Shown here one piece after another: positions 44,516 to 55,123 of a stretch of DNA of 64,000 bases. The DNA is from Gadus chalcogrammus (Eukaryota > Chordata > Actinopteri > Gadiformes > Gadidae). How positions within the stretch are numbered: the stretch's first letter is position 1; each line of letters begins with the position of its first letter. Under the pieces are notes generated by a model that was not told the DNA's origin, made no database searches, and saw nothing but the letters and a program-made list of their open reading frames with translations. The stretch spans positions 22,158,639-22,222,638 of the forward strand of contig NC_079415.1 of assembly GCF_026213295.1 (NCBI RefSeq). The letters are read 5' to 3'. Made by a program: the position numbers and the translations under genes.

Positions 44516-47500
44516 GAAGAAGAATTCGTACAATAACAATAGGTTGTCTCGCAACATAGTTGCTTGACACCCAATAATAATAAGAAGAATTCGTACAATA
44601 ACAATAGGTTGTCTCGCAACATAGTTGCTTGACACCCAAATATAGCTGCGAGCAGCAATGTGGGTGTCAAGCATAATAGGACTCGGAAGGCAAATTCTGC
44701 CGGACGGACGTAATCGGCCAGGGGGCTACATGACGACCGTCTCGGTAATCGGCAATACCGACAGCCGGTGGGATGAGCGCTATGCAAGTATACGTCAATG
44801 TTTACCAATTGGGAAAATGACCCCACCTAGAGGTAAGGGCGCAGTACAGTCTGCCTGACAGAACAAATGTCACAAATACATAGGGGTATTCGGAACAATA
44901 TCCCTAAAAGAGACACAATGTAAACAAGCATCCGTTCTGGAGGTGGTTCGTGAAGCATCTAATCCAGTGGGAATTGCAGTTTATATTGTAAGTGGGCGGA
45001 ATGGTAAATATAGTCATTGTTGCATCATACATTAAGTACCGCTTATCGCCACACTAGTGCAGTGTCTACCCATTAATGAGCGCCGTCATGTTTGATTGCC
45101 TGTCACGGCCAAACGGTTTTGAATTTGAGAAAGCTGTTTAATGTATTTGTTCAGCTTGGTCTGAAGATCATATATGCCAAGTTTTATGAAGATTGGACAT
45201 CATTTGTGGCCTGTGGAACTTTACAACTGATTTTGACAACTTTCAACATGGCGGCCAAGTTCTGATGTTGCAATGAGAAATCATTTATAAGCTATATAAG
45301 GAGGTCTGGCAGTATCCTCAGACATTAAAAATAAGTTTGAAATGTACTCATGTGAAGAGAGAGGAGTTAAAACACGCCTTCATTAATTATAGCGCCCCCT
45401 AGAGGTCAATGGTCACCAAATTCATTGAGTGTCCCCATGATGATGTTATGGGTCTATGTATCAAGTTTGGTTATGATATGTCAAAGGGCTGCTGAGATAT
45501 TGGCGTGTTTCCAGTTTAGGGGCTTCGCGGTCGAATATCATTTGCTGTCGCGGATATTTCTGCAAGAAATAATATAGCTATACGGGGAGGTCTGAGAGTA
45601 TCACAATACATTGAAAATAAGTTTTAAATGTACTCATGTGAGGAGAAAGGAGTCAAAACACATCAACATTAATAACAGCGCATCCTAGAGGTCAAAGGTC
45701 ACCAAATTCATTAAGTGTCACCATTATGGGGTCTTAGGTCTATATACCAAGGTTGGTTATGATATGTCAAAGGGCTGCTGAGATATGGGCTTACATCCCG
45801 TTTGGCGGCTTTGCCGCCAAATTTGATTGGCTTTAGCGGCCAAACGGTTTAGAATTTGAAAAATCTATTCAATGTTTTTTATCAAACATGTCCGGAAGAT
45901 CATATGTGCCAAGTTTCGAGATGATTGGACAAGATTTGTGATAGGAGTAGCACTTTGAAGGTTTTTGACATAAACCAAGATGGCGGGAATATACGTCATG
46001 GCGCAATGACGTCATAGGGTGTGTTGAACTGGGCTTGGTTCAAGGAATCCAATGATACCTGGTTTGTGAATATTGGTCAAATAAGTCGAAAGTTATGAAC
46101 ATGAATGCATGTCCAACTTTGACCTGTTGGTGGCGCTAGAGCTGTTGGGCAGGCGACCTGAGATTGGCCTAATGGGCTAATGGAGCTGTCCTGAACCAGT
46201 GTGCCAAATTTCACAACTTTTCACCAAGCGGTGCTATGGGCTGCCATTGACTCCCATGGCAGTATAATAATAGGAATTCATACAAAAACAATAGGTTGTC
46301 TCGCAACATAGTTGCTTGACACCCAATAATAGGAATTCGTACAAAAACAATAGGTTGTCTCGCAACATAGTTGCTTGACACCCAAATATAGCTGCGAGCA
46401 GCAATACGGGTGTCAAGCATAATCGGACTCGGTAGGCTAATTCTGCCGGATGGACGCAATCGGCCAGGGGGCTACATGACGACTGCCTCGGAAATCGGCA
46501 ATGCCGACAGCCGGTGGGATGAGCATTATGTGGGAAAATGACCCCACCTAGAGGTAAGGGCGCAATACAGTCTGCCTGACAGAACAAATGTCACAAATAC
46601 ATAGGGGTATTCGGAACAATATCCCTCAAAGAGACACAATGTAAAGAAGCATCCGTTCTGGAGGTGGTTCGTGAAGCATCTAATCCAGTGGGAATCGCAG
46701 TTTATATAGTAGGTGGGCGGAATGGTAAATATAGTCATTGTTGCATTATACATTGAGTACCGCTTGTCGCCACACGAGTGCAGTGTCTACCCATTAATGA
46801 GCGCCACACGAGTGCAGTGTCTACCCATTAATGAGCGCCGTCACGTTTGATTGCCTGTCACGGCCAAACGGTTTTGAATTTGAGAAAGCTGTTTAACACA
46901 TTTGTTCAGCTTGGTCTGAAGATAATATATGCCAAGTTTCATGAAGATTGGACATAATTTGTGGCCTGTGGAAATTTACAACTGATTTTGACAACTTTCA
47001 ACATGGTGGCCAAGTTCTGATGTTGCCATGAGAAATAATTCATAGGCGACATAGGGAGGTCTGACAGTATCATCAGACATTGAACATAAGTTTGAAATGT
47101 ACTCATGTGAAGAGAGAGGAGTTAAAACACGTCTTCATTAATTATAGCGCCCCTTAGAGGTCAATGGTCACCAAATTCATTAAGTGTCCCCAAGATGATG
47201 TTATGGGTCTATGTAACAAGTTTGGTTATGATATGTTAAAGGGATGCTGAGATATTGGCGTGTTTCCGGTTTGGCGGATTCGCGGTCGAATATCATTGGC
47301 TGTCGCGGATATTTCTGCAAGAAATAATATAATAGCTATACGGGGAGGTCTAATAGTATCACTAGACATTGAAAATAAGTTTTAAATGTACTCATGTGAA
47401 GAGAAAGGAGTCAAAATACATCAACATTAATAACAGCGCCACCTAGCGGTCAAAGGTCACCAAATTCATCCAGTGTAACCTTTATGGGGTCATGGGTCTA

Positions 47501-47540
47501 TTTACTAAGGTTGGTTATGATATGTCAAAGGGCTGCTGAG

Positions 47541-47867
47541 ATATTTTATCCCGATTAAATCCGGATATTTTAATGAATTGGGTGTTATAGGTTTTAAACA
47601 ACATGTCCGAGTTATTTGAATGACAGAAGCTCCGCTAGCTCGATGCTAAAGGGCTAACCGGAGCTAACAGCCTGTCCCCTCCCGTCCTATTAACTGTATT
47701 TATGGCTATGCCTTTTTCTCTTTTCAATATGACCAAACACAATGGCCAGAGGACCAGCATCCTTTCTTAACTGATAAACAAATAATCTTTGAGTTCTACA
47801 TGTTCTAGAAATGTTCATTAATTGACAGTCCTAAAGTTTATTTTCTTGTCTTCTGATTCTTGAAGGG
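47541..47867. other. Spacer after the array
   Basis: Unique-looking sequence. A short inverted pair (GCTCCGCTAGCTCG / CTAACCGGAGCTAAC) lies near 47630-47670. No gene recognised. Confidence 0.4.
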
Positions 47868-48062
47868 GAGATTTGGAGGTACCTGGTCAGGTCTTGGTCA
47901 GCCTTCAAATCCGAGATGTGGAGACTGCAGGGATACCTCACAGAGAAGACACTAAAGAGTCATCTCTCATTCATCGAGTGGACTCATTGGTTTGCGAATG
48001 ACAACAAAGATGCTCCCATAGGCAGATTGCTGCATGGCATTCACCACTTATTCAAATTGTAG
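47868..48062 (+). CDS. Orphan terminal exon, unknown protein (64 codons)
   Basis: An open frame of 64 codons starts after a pyrimidine-rich tract ending in AG (47864-47865) and runs to TAG 48060-48062. It begins EIWRYLVRSWSAFKSEMWRL and ends GRLLHGIHHLFKL, and is rich in Trp, which is unusual for chance translation. A 3'UTR-like stretch with ATTAAA at about 48295 follows. There is no ATG at the start, so it would be a last exon. I do not recognise the protein. It could belong to a transposon that also carries the neighbouring tandem repeats, or be a remnant of a gene. Confidence 0.35.
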   Translation, partial: EIWRYLVRSWSAFKSEMWRLQGYLTEKTLKSHLSFIEWTHWFANDNKDAPIGRLLHGIHHLFKL

Positions 48063-48326
48063 AGGTTGAAGCAGTCTTCCTTGTGGTCACTTGCCATAAC
48101 ACTGTCATGTGTTTTATGAAAACACCATCAGTAACATTTAAATTGAGTTGATGTGGACGGCTCTTTTTTTTGTCCGATTTCTTCAGTGTTCAGTGCCTGT
48201 TTGTGAGATATGCATTGTTTGACAGATAAGCCTTTGATTTTGTTTAATTTTAATATGTCTTTCATCAACAGTGGTTTGGGGTTTTATAACAACAATTAAA
48301 GTGCTTAACTACTGGTGAACGATGTT

Positions 48327-49790
48327 GCAGAACATATATGGTTTGTGTTGATTGCATGGAAAAGGGAATAACCAGTTACAACTTATATGGTAAGAGCCTG
48401 GTAATACCATGGAAACAAACAAGGCTTCCTTTTACAGTACAGTTTCAGCTTACTTACTGGGTAAATTGTCGTGTTTTACTTGGTAACGTCGCAGAACGTA
48501 CATGGTACAAGTTTGTGTTGACTGCATGGAAAAGGGAATAATGTATTACAAATTATATGGTAAGAACCTGGTAATACCATGGAAATAAACAAGGCTTCCT
48601 TTATAGTACAGTTTCAGCTTAATTACTGGGTAAATTGGTGTGTTTTACTTGGTAATGTCGCAGAACGTACATGGTACAAGTTTGTGTTGACTGCATGGAA
48701 AAGGGAATAATGTATTACAAATGATATGGTAAGAACCTGGTAATACCATGGAAAAAAACGAGGCTTCCTTTTACAGTACAGTTTCAGCTTAATTACTGGG
48801 TAAATTGTCGTGTTTTACTTGGTAACGTCACAGAACGTACATGGTACAAGTTTGTGTTGACTGCATGGAAAAGGGAATAATGTATTACAAATTATATGGT
48901 AAGAACCTGGTAATACCATGGAAACAAACGAGGCTTCCTTTTACAGTACAGTTTCAGCTTAATTACTGGGTAAATTGTCGTGTTTTACTTGGTAACGTCG
49001 CAGAACGTACATGGTACAAGTTTGTGTTGACTGCATTGAAAAGGGAATAATGTATTACAAATTATATGGTAAGAACCTGGTAATACCATGGAAACAAACA
49101 AGGCTTCCTTTTACAGTACAGTTTCAGCTTAATTACTGGGTAAATTGTCGTGTTTTACTTGGTAACGTCGCAGAACGTACATGGTACAAGTTTGTGTTGA
49201 CTGCATTGAAAAGGGAATAAGGTATTACAAATTATATGGTAAGAACCTGGTAATACCATTGAAACAAACAAGGCTTCCTTTTACAGTACAGTTTCAGCTT
49301 AATTACTGGGTAAATTGTCGTGTTTTACTTGGTAACGTCGCAGAACGTACATGGTACAAGTTTGTGTTGACTGCATTGAAAAGGGAATAATGTATTACAA
49401 ATTATATGGTAAGAACCTGGTAATACCATGGAAACAAACAAGGCTTCCTTTTACAGTACAGTTTCAGCTTAATTACTGGGTAAATTGTCGTGTTTTACTT
49501 GGTAACGTCGCAGAACGTACATGGTACAAGTTTGTGTTGACTGCATGGAAAAGGGAATAATGTATTACAAATTATATGGTAAGAACCTGGTAATACCATG
49601 GAAACAAACGAGGCTTCCTTTTACAGTACAGTTTCAGCTTAATTACTGGGTAAATTGTCGTGTTTTACTTGGTAACGTTGCAGAACGTACATGATACAAG
49701 TTTGTGTTGACTGCATGGATAATGGAATGTATCTATTATAAATTATATGGTAAGAACCTGGTAATACCATGGAAACAAACGGCTTTGTAC
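48327..49790 (+). repeat. 170-bp tandem repeat, nine units
   Basis: Units beginning GCAGAACGTACATGGTACAA start at about 48327, 48491, 48660, 48830, 49000, 49170, 49340, 49510 and 49680. The inner ones are exactly 170 bp and differ by only a few bases, so amplification or homogenisation is recent. First and last units are more diverged. Motifs GGTAATACCATGG and GGTAACGTCG recur. The 69-residue open frames repeated with the same period are not credible genes. 49791-50158 next to it shows nothing else. Confidence 0.95.
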
Positions 49791-50158
49791 CCAGTATTTA
49801 AGAAGATGTACCATAACACTAGAGGAAAACTGTTCCTGCAGAGGTTGTTACCACGTAAGTAATTCCATAGTGGTAAATCGAATAAACCCTTTCTAAATGG
49901 GTGTAGCTACGAATAATAACTAAGGAAAAGTATTTTATTGGAAAGTACTATGCTAATTTCTAGATTGTACATCATTAAACTTTGGCTGTTAAGAACATAA
50001 ACCTTGGATAATAAGTGTTTCTAAGAATTGGTTGCCTAATTTCCTAGGAAGTACACAATATCTGAGTTATTACCAACCTAAAACAGTTACAACTACACGC
50101 TACTTAGTTGAGTTGATGGGTAATAGTGGAGGTTTTACTTAGTACTTCAGCTGTAATC

Positions 50159-50390
50159 CCTCTGTATTTACCTTCTTGTTACCAGTGGTAATTACGCAGT
50201 AATACACTATAATTTACTGGATAATTCCTCTGTATTTACCTTCTTATTACCAGTGGTAATTACCCAGTAATACACTATGATTTACCATGTATTTGCCGGG
50301 TAACTACCTCTGTATTTACCTTCTTATTACCAGTGGTAATTACCCAGTAATACACTATGATTTACCATGTATGTACCGGGTAAATACCTA
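50159..50390 (+). repeat. ~75-85-bp tandem repeat, three units
   Basis: CCTCTGTATTTACCTTCTT followed by ACCAGTGGTAATTACSCAGTAATACACTAT occurs three times. The units are full of GGTAAT/ATTACC inverted motifs, which links them to the 170-bp array upstream. Confidence 0.88.
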
Positions 50391-50707
50391 GCAATTAGGG
50401 GACTGTAAAAGGAAGGGTTACCATTTTATCAATACAATTGCCATCACTATTCCATTACTATACTTACAGTATGCATGTATGCATTACATCCAAGCAAAAT
50501 ATTGACTATTTGATGTTTGTGCAATGTGCCATAAATCTTTGTGCACCTCTATCAGTCAAAAACAGCCAGAAGATAAGGAGTTGTAAGCGTAATTTTCAGG
50601 ATGTTGTCAATATATACCTACACACAGCAAACACGAGTACAACATCTATTTTATTATTGAACACAACATCACAACCATTTTCACTTCCTGTTCACTCCAG
50701 ATCCTCA

Positions 50708-50870
50708 AGGTCAGAACCAGAGTCACTGTCAGAGTACACATCTGAAAAGATTTGAAGGACGTTCTCCTCTCCAGTCAAAACTTTGAGGTAGCATTGTCTC
50801 GATGCTCTGCAGACCTTTCATTCCTTCCACAGTCAAAGCCCACTGTGAATCTTGAACATAAAACCAAGCC
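50708..50870 (-). pseudogene. KDZ transposase last exon
   Basis: The frame VLTGEENVLQIFSDVYSDSD then SGSDLEDLE ends with TGA in an acidic tail, followed on - by AATAAA at + 50650-50655. The 5' border is approximate, since the upstream part is interrupted by stops. Confidence 0.5.
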
Positions 50871-50936
50871 AGCATTAGTGACTTTTTTCATCAGTCATTG
50901 ATGTGTTCATTCATGTGATGTAAAATCAAAAAAAAT

Positions 50937-51118
50937 ACCTTGCATTGTTGTCCTAGAAATCAGCTCTTTTAAGGAATCCCCACGAACTATTAAGGACCTC
51001 CAGTGGCGGTTCATCTCTAACAAAGGGATCTTTTTTTCTTCCCTTAGTCTCCGTTCCACCATGACACCGTCAAAAACTCTCCTCTTCGTCCTGAGGTCGA
51101 CAGAGTCTGTGAAGCATT
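50937..51118 (-). pseudogene. KDZ transposase exon 12
   Basis: DLRTKRRVFDGVMVERRLRE, IPLLEMNRHWRSLIVRGDSL, then KELISRTTMQ. Open throughout, rich in basic residues. Confidence 0.55.
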
Positions 51119-51349
51119 TATGAAAAGACTTTCATTCATATGTATGAAAGATCAAAATAAATCGAATATAATCCATGAAAAGTGTGCCACATTTGCTGGA
51201 AGTATTAAACAGCTGTTGTCCCTACCATTGCCAGGTAGCTGTCATGGCCAAGCTGTCTCTCCAGACAGAATGGTTTCAAAGCACAGAGTTTCTGTGCTCG
51301 GAACCATTCTGCTGAATGGTTCCGAGCTGTTCAGCTACTGCTGAACAGC

Positions 51350-51519
51350 AGCAGCCAAGATCCCTTTCTCCTCCCTGATCTTCTGGCGTGTCCTTGCGCG
51401 ACCTTTGTTTGAGTCCTAGTCTTTGTAAAGTCGCTGGGAGCGTCTCTTTACACTCACAACCAGCGTCTCTATCTTCCTGGCCAAGGAAGCAGCAGCGTCT
51501 GTTGTGCTGCTGGTTGTTG
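51350..51519 (-). pseudogene. KDZ transposase exon 11, with in-frame TAG
   Basis: Acceptor CTACAG then TDAAASLARKIETLVVSVKR, RSQRLYKD, TAG (51416-51418), DSNKGRARTRQKIREEKGIL. The RRSQRLYxD...KIREEK pattern is the conserved KDZ C-terminal region. Confidence 0.65.
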
Positions 51520-51560
51520 CTGTAGAGAGGAGAAGTGTGTGTTACACTTTGAGTAACTTA

Positions 51561-52162
51561 GGGTGCACTCACACTAGGCCATCTGGCCGTTTTCACATCT
51601 AACCGTGCTCAACTGGCCCCATTGTTCTCTGGCCTGCACTCACACTAGGCCATCTGGCCGTGGCCGTTGGCCGTCGCAACTGTGGCCTGGCCACGGTAGG
51701 CTCTTGTACATACGTCATCACGTCATAACACGTCATCACCAAGCGTCCGCTGCATGGACCATAATAAAGTCTGCCGCCAGTCAGAGTTTTAACAACAATG
51801 GACAACAACACAGAACACAGTTCGAGTACTTTTTCGACTTCTATATGGGACCAACGTGAACCAACAGTTGAACCGCTTGACGCCATGTTTACCGTTTAAT
51901 GGGAAAGAAGGCTTGTTGCCTTTATTATGTCCATGGTCGTCGCATGGACTATACGTCATCCAGCTCAGGTTGCGTAGCCGTGCGTGTGCGCGTATCGGCT
52001 CATTAGCATCTGTACCGTGGCGGCCCGTACCGTAGCAGCACACCTCTCCCAAGTGGCCAAGTTGGCCTGGCCTGGCCAGACTGGCCACACTCACACTGGC
52101 AGATTTGAGCACGGTTAGGTGTGAAAACGGCCACGGCCAGATGGCCTAGTGTGAGTGCACCC
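51561..52162. mobile_element. Harbinger-type MITE in a KDZ intron (602 bp)
   Basis: Terminal inverted repeats of about 30 bp (GGGTGCACTCACACTAGGCC at the left, its complement at the right) with TTA on both sides (51558-51560 and 52163-52165). The interior repeats GGCCATCTGGCCGT-like palindromes. No coding. It inserted between KDZ exons 10 and 11, so later than the transposon itself. Confidence 0.85.
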
Positions 52163-52499
52163 TTATATAACACTGCGATTTGATCACAAATTATTTAAAT
52201 CCTCCAATACCATTATGATAAGGCAATGAACTGAAAACCTTAGTTTTGTATGCCTGTCTGTAACGAAACCCAACAGAAAACACATTTTACTATTAACCCA
52301 TGAATTAAACATTTCAAAATTTGCTAAAACTCTGATGTAGAGTATCAGATTATATCTTGAACGCTCTGTTGAAACTAGTTAGTGAAGAATGTTATAAGAC
52401 GTGTCATCACTAAGAGACTAAGAAAAAAACAAAAATGACTGATTAAGACATAAATGTTGGTTATAAACTCTGAAAAACAACAACTAATAATTTACTCAC

Positions 52500-52614
52500 T
52501 TTCTGCCCAATCCTTCACATCCCTGACCCAGTCCTCGAATTGCCCATCGGTCGCTGCCAACTCGGCCTTCATCGACTCCACTTCCATCGTCTTCATGTCG
52601 AGAGCTTTTGTGGT
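52500..52614 (-). pseudogene. KDZ transposase exon 10
   Basis: Helical, charged segment ALDMKTMEVESMKAELAATD then EDWVRDVKDWAE, ending at donor GTGAGT (+ 52494-52499). Coiled-coil-like. Confidence 0.65.
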
Positions 52615-52689
52615 CTACAAACAATCAGAGGCATTGGAATAATTAAGTAAAAATTAAACTCATAACTACCAAAAATAGCTTAAAAAATA

Positions 52690-52789
52690 TATATATACTT
52701 TTAAATATCTGCGGGACAGGTAGGTGGCCAAGTTCTTCATCTTCTGCTCATTCCACCGCATGGCCATGAGTGTTAACATGTTGTCACCC
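52690..52789 (-). pseudogene. KDZ transposase exon 9
   Basis: DNMLTLMAMRWNEQKMKNLA then TYLSRRYLK, the conserved segment that follows the catalytic motif. Acceptor at + 52790-52791. The phase at the 5' junction is ambiguous. Confidence 0.65.
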
Positions 52790-52865
52790 CTACAACAGAA
52801 AATATGATCTTATCACTATTTTGCCTATTTCCTAAACCAAAGTTTATACCTTGTCGCCAACTCAC

Positions 52866-52983
52866 CTGCTTTTGACATGTGCTTTGTCGTAACTGCTATC
52901 CTAGAGACGAAGGCATTCACTTGTTCCACCTCCTCCCCAAGTGTTAACCCAGCCCCCTCCAGTAATGCTCCACTCCATTTGAT
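52866..52983 (-). pseudogene. KDZ transposase exon 8, GEEVEQVN motif
   Basis: Acceptor AAACAG then IKWSGALLEGAGLTLGEEVE, QVNAFVSRIAVTTKHMSKA to donor GTGAGT (+ 52860-52865). The Glu-Glu of GEEVEQVNxFxSR supplies the final acidic residue of the KDZ catalytic set and is the clearest family fingerprint. Confidence 0.88.
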
Positions 52984-53049
52984 CTGTTTAAAACATATTA
53001 AAAGACAAGGCATGTTATAATTTGTTAATGTTGACATGAAGGTTTTCAC

Positions 53050-53367
53050 ATGAAACACCGAGAGGAAGGGCTTCATTTCCAGCAGATGTTGAAACTCGGG
53101 GCAGCTTTTGATGATTTTCTGCAGGCATGGCAAGTACTTGCAGGCTACATCCATGCAAAAGAATGTAGGCCTACTACTGGCCAGCTTTTCCTGGAGAAAA
53201 AGGGGACAGGCAAAGATTTCTCCCCTGTACATGTTGAGGGCACAGAGGAGGACTCCATGACGACAAACAGCCAGCTCCAGTCCCTCCTCGTCCAGTTTGC
53301 TGGCTGATTTTTGGGACGTCTCTCGAGCCGCCGACCATTCCTCGCCACAAACACCTCTTCCGGAGAC
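53050..53367 (-). pseudogene. KDZ transposase exon 7, catalytic core
   Basis: VCGEEWSAARETSQKSASKL, DEEGLELAVCRHGVLLCALN, MYRGEIFACPLFLQEKLA and FFCMDVACKYLPCLQKII (core Asp in MDVACKY), then LLEMKPFLSVFH up to a GTGAAA donor (+ 53044-53049). The DVACKY motif aligns with the second catalytic Asp of the KDZ core. The best-preserved part of the gene. Confidence 0.85.
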
Positions 53368-53419
53368 CTACAATATAACAATTGATTGATGAAAATGGTT
53401 TAGAAACTTACGGTTCATA

Positions 53420-53574
53420 TCAATAATCTTTAATAGGTCAGCATTGTATTCTTGCATCTATAAATATAATCTTCAATTACATGTTTTGTTGTGCTGTGAA
53501 CATGGTTGACAAATCGTGTGACGTCTTCATCCTTTGCTATGAAGACGTCATTGAAAATGGCCTGCTCCTCAGAT
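53420..53574 (-). pseudogene. KDZ transposase exon 6
   Basis: After acceptor ATTTAG: SEEQAIFNDVFIAKDEDVTR, then HVHSTTKHVIEDYIYRCKNT. The 3' border is approximate, since a GTAAGT at + 53408-53413 would include stops. Confidence 0.6.
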
Positions 53575-53689
53575 CTAAATAGAACAAAGGGACGGTTCAT
53601 GATATCTTGAATTCTAAGGTTAATTTGTAGACATTAAGAGACTTATTTTTTTGTTATTAGAAAAACACTGACATCATGAATATTTGAAT

Positions 53690-53867
53690 GTACTGCGTTT
53701 TTGAAGCGGTAATGCTTGCGGTTTCCATCCACAGAAACCGCAAGCATATCCAGGCTGCATGCTCAACAGGTGAAGGGCTCCTCCTTGCAGAGGCTGTCCA
53801 CCTCATATCTCATAGCCTCCCACTCGAAGAAGCTTTTCAAGAAGCTATCGCCTGAGATTTTCCCTGT
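53690..53867 (-). pseudogene. KDZ transposase exon 5, with in-frame TGA
   Basis: Acceptor TAG then TGKISGDSFLKSFFEWEAMR, EVDSLCKEEPFTC, a TGA at 53763-53765, then ACSLDMLAVSVDGNRKHYRF. The DMLAVSVDGNRKHYRF segment contains the first core Asp (xVDGNRK). The stop inactivates the copy. The 3' limit is uncertain because no donor gives the right phase. Confidence 0.75.
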
Positions 53868-53996
53868 CTATCACAAAAAGGACTTCTTGAACTAATGATA
53901 TTTAAAAAAAATACAACAAAGTTTGTAAAATAAGGACACAGCATTTCTATGCACAATATAAATTGGTCAAAAACAACAAATAACTTCAATACTCAC

Positions 53997-54229
53997 ACGC
54001 CCAAAGCGGACAGTTCGCTGATCGAGCATTTTTAAAAATGCCTGACAGGACAGTCCAGGTGCAGCCATTTTCAATTCTTCAAATGAGAAGAAAACATCTG
54101 TTTCACAGATTGTGGCAAAGTGAGGTGTAGCTGGCCAGTAGTCACACCTAAGAACTTCCTCAACTCCAGCAGTCCAAGTGGCTTTGCATGCACTGCAAGC
54201 CAACTCTGGCATGCTGAGCTCATGTCGTC
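53997..54229 (-). pseudogene. KDZ transposase exon 4
   Basis: Follows a good acceptor (T-tract, CAAG). Reads GRHELSMPELACSACKATW, RCDYWPATPHFATICETDVF, FSFEELKMAAPGLSCQAFL and ends KMLDQRTVRFGR at donor GTGAGT (+ 53991-53996). The YWPAT...F...SFE.LK..APG pattern is characteristic of KDZ proteins just before the RNase H-like core. Confidence 0.82.
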
Positions 54230-54794
54230 CTTGAAAAAAACAAAAAACATTGTTATGTAAATTTTCACACACTTAATTATCGAATAGTCTTTCTTAAGAG
54301 TATGTTGTGCATTTCTCAATACAAAACAAAACAATGATGTTCTGCACATCCATATGAGGCTGGGAGCTGGGCAGGACAAAAATACACATGCATCTAAAAA
54401 CAAATATCATGGAAAACACCAAGCCTTGTTATGTTTTAATTTAGATGAGTACACCAAGGTGAGGATCAAAAATGTAGTACCTCAAAATATTAGATTTCAT
54501 AAGACCAGTCAAAAGAAGGAGTTATCATACAGAAATGTCAAAGTTATGTAACGTACTGTATGTATATTCTAAATTCATTACGTGTAATGAAACTGGAATC
54601 ACAGAAAATAAAACTATGACAAACATTTTTAATAAACATTTAGTTGTGTCGACATCACTGTCTAAATGCATTACTCAATACTCATGTTAAGATATCATAC
54701 AAAGCTATGACAAACATTTGGGAGTTTGTGAGATGGGATAGATATTATTAAGAACAAACTTTTCAAAGAGGACTAATTTTCTTCACATTTTTAC

Positions 54795-54890
54795 CATTCA
54801 TTGTGATCACAGCCACAGATTTTCCTGGTTTGATCCTTAATGAGTCTGTTGGACAACCACATATTTTTTCAGGGATCTCCACAGGTACAT
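54795..54890 (-). pseudogene. KDZ transposase exon 3 (approximate)
   Basis: YVPVEIPEKICGCPTDSL and KPGKSVAVITMNG, ending at donor GTAAAA (+ 54789-54794). No clean acceptor is visible at the 5' side, so the start is approximate. The acceptor may be mutated. Confidence 0.5.
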
Positions 54891-55123
54891 AACGCAGTGA
54901 AAAAAGAAAATGTGGATTAATAATAATTTTTCTTGACTGGGTTATACAACATTGTAAAGTGACGGATTTCTGACAAAAAATAGAATGAACTTTACAGTAG
55001 AAAATTAAGAAGACTTGAAGAATGTGAAGCACACTGCTGATAAGTATTAAAGTTAACACGAAGAAGCTAAATGTTCAGTCAAGCTAGAAAATATATTTTG
55101 TACACTCACAAATCAGAACTTAC

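Larger units (their letters stand above)
30527..47540 (+). repeat. 17-kb higher-order tandem array of 1.3-2.2-kb units
   Basis: Units start with AATATAGCTGCGAGCAGCAA at 30527, 32741, 34045, 36496, 38242, 39545, 41221, 42884, 44639 and 46385. A further headless unit starts at about 35484. The last is cut off at 47540. Full units end with GTTGCTTGACACCCA preceded by an (AAT)n tract. There are short units (about 1303 bp: 32741, 34045, 38242) and long units (1663-1755 bp: 36496, 39545, 41221, 42884, 44639). Long ones have an extra block of about 375 bp (for example 36729-37104). The first unit (2.2 kb) has an internally duplicated block. Inside each unit are two related sub-repeats of about 310 bp with GCGCCCCCTAGAGGTCAA boxes. 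Recurrent minus-strand open frames are not conserved as proteins, and I see no coding capacity. The family looks like a dispersed fish repeat that expanded in tandem. Confidence 0.88.

Noticed and set aside
30527..47540. Many 60-147-codon minus-strand open frames in the array
   Set aside because: They come from the repeated non-coding unit, start and stop inconsistently, and read through (AAT)n tracts.
48338..49560. Repeated 69-codon open frames (MVQVCVDC...)
   Set aside because: They recur with the 170-bp period of a tandem repeat and differ as the DNA repeat differs; no sign of selection on protein.
48327..50390. CRISPR-like array
   Set aside because: Repeat units are 170 bp or about 80 bp without unique spacers, in an evidently eukaryotic genome.
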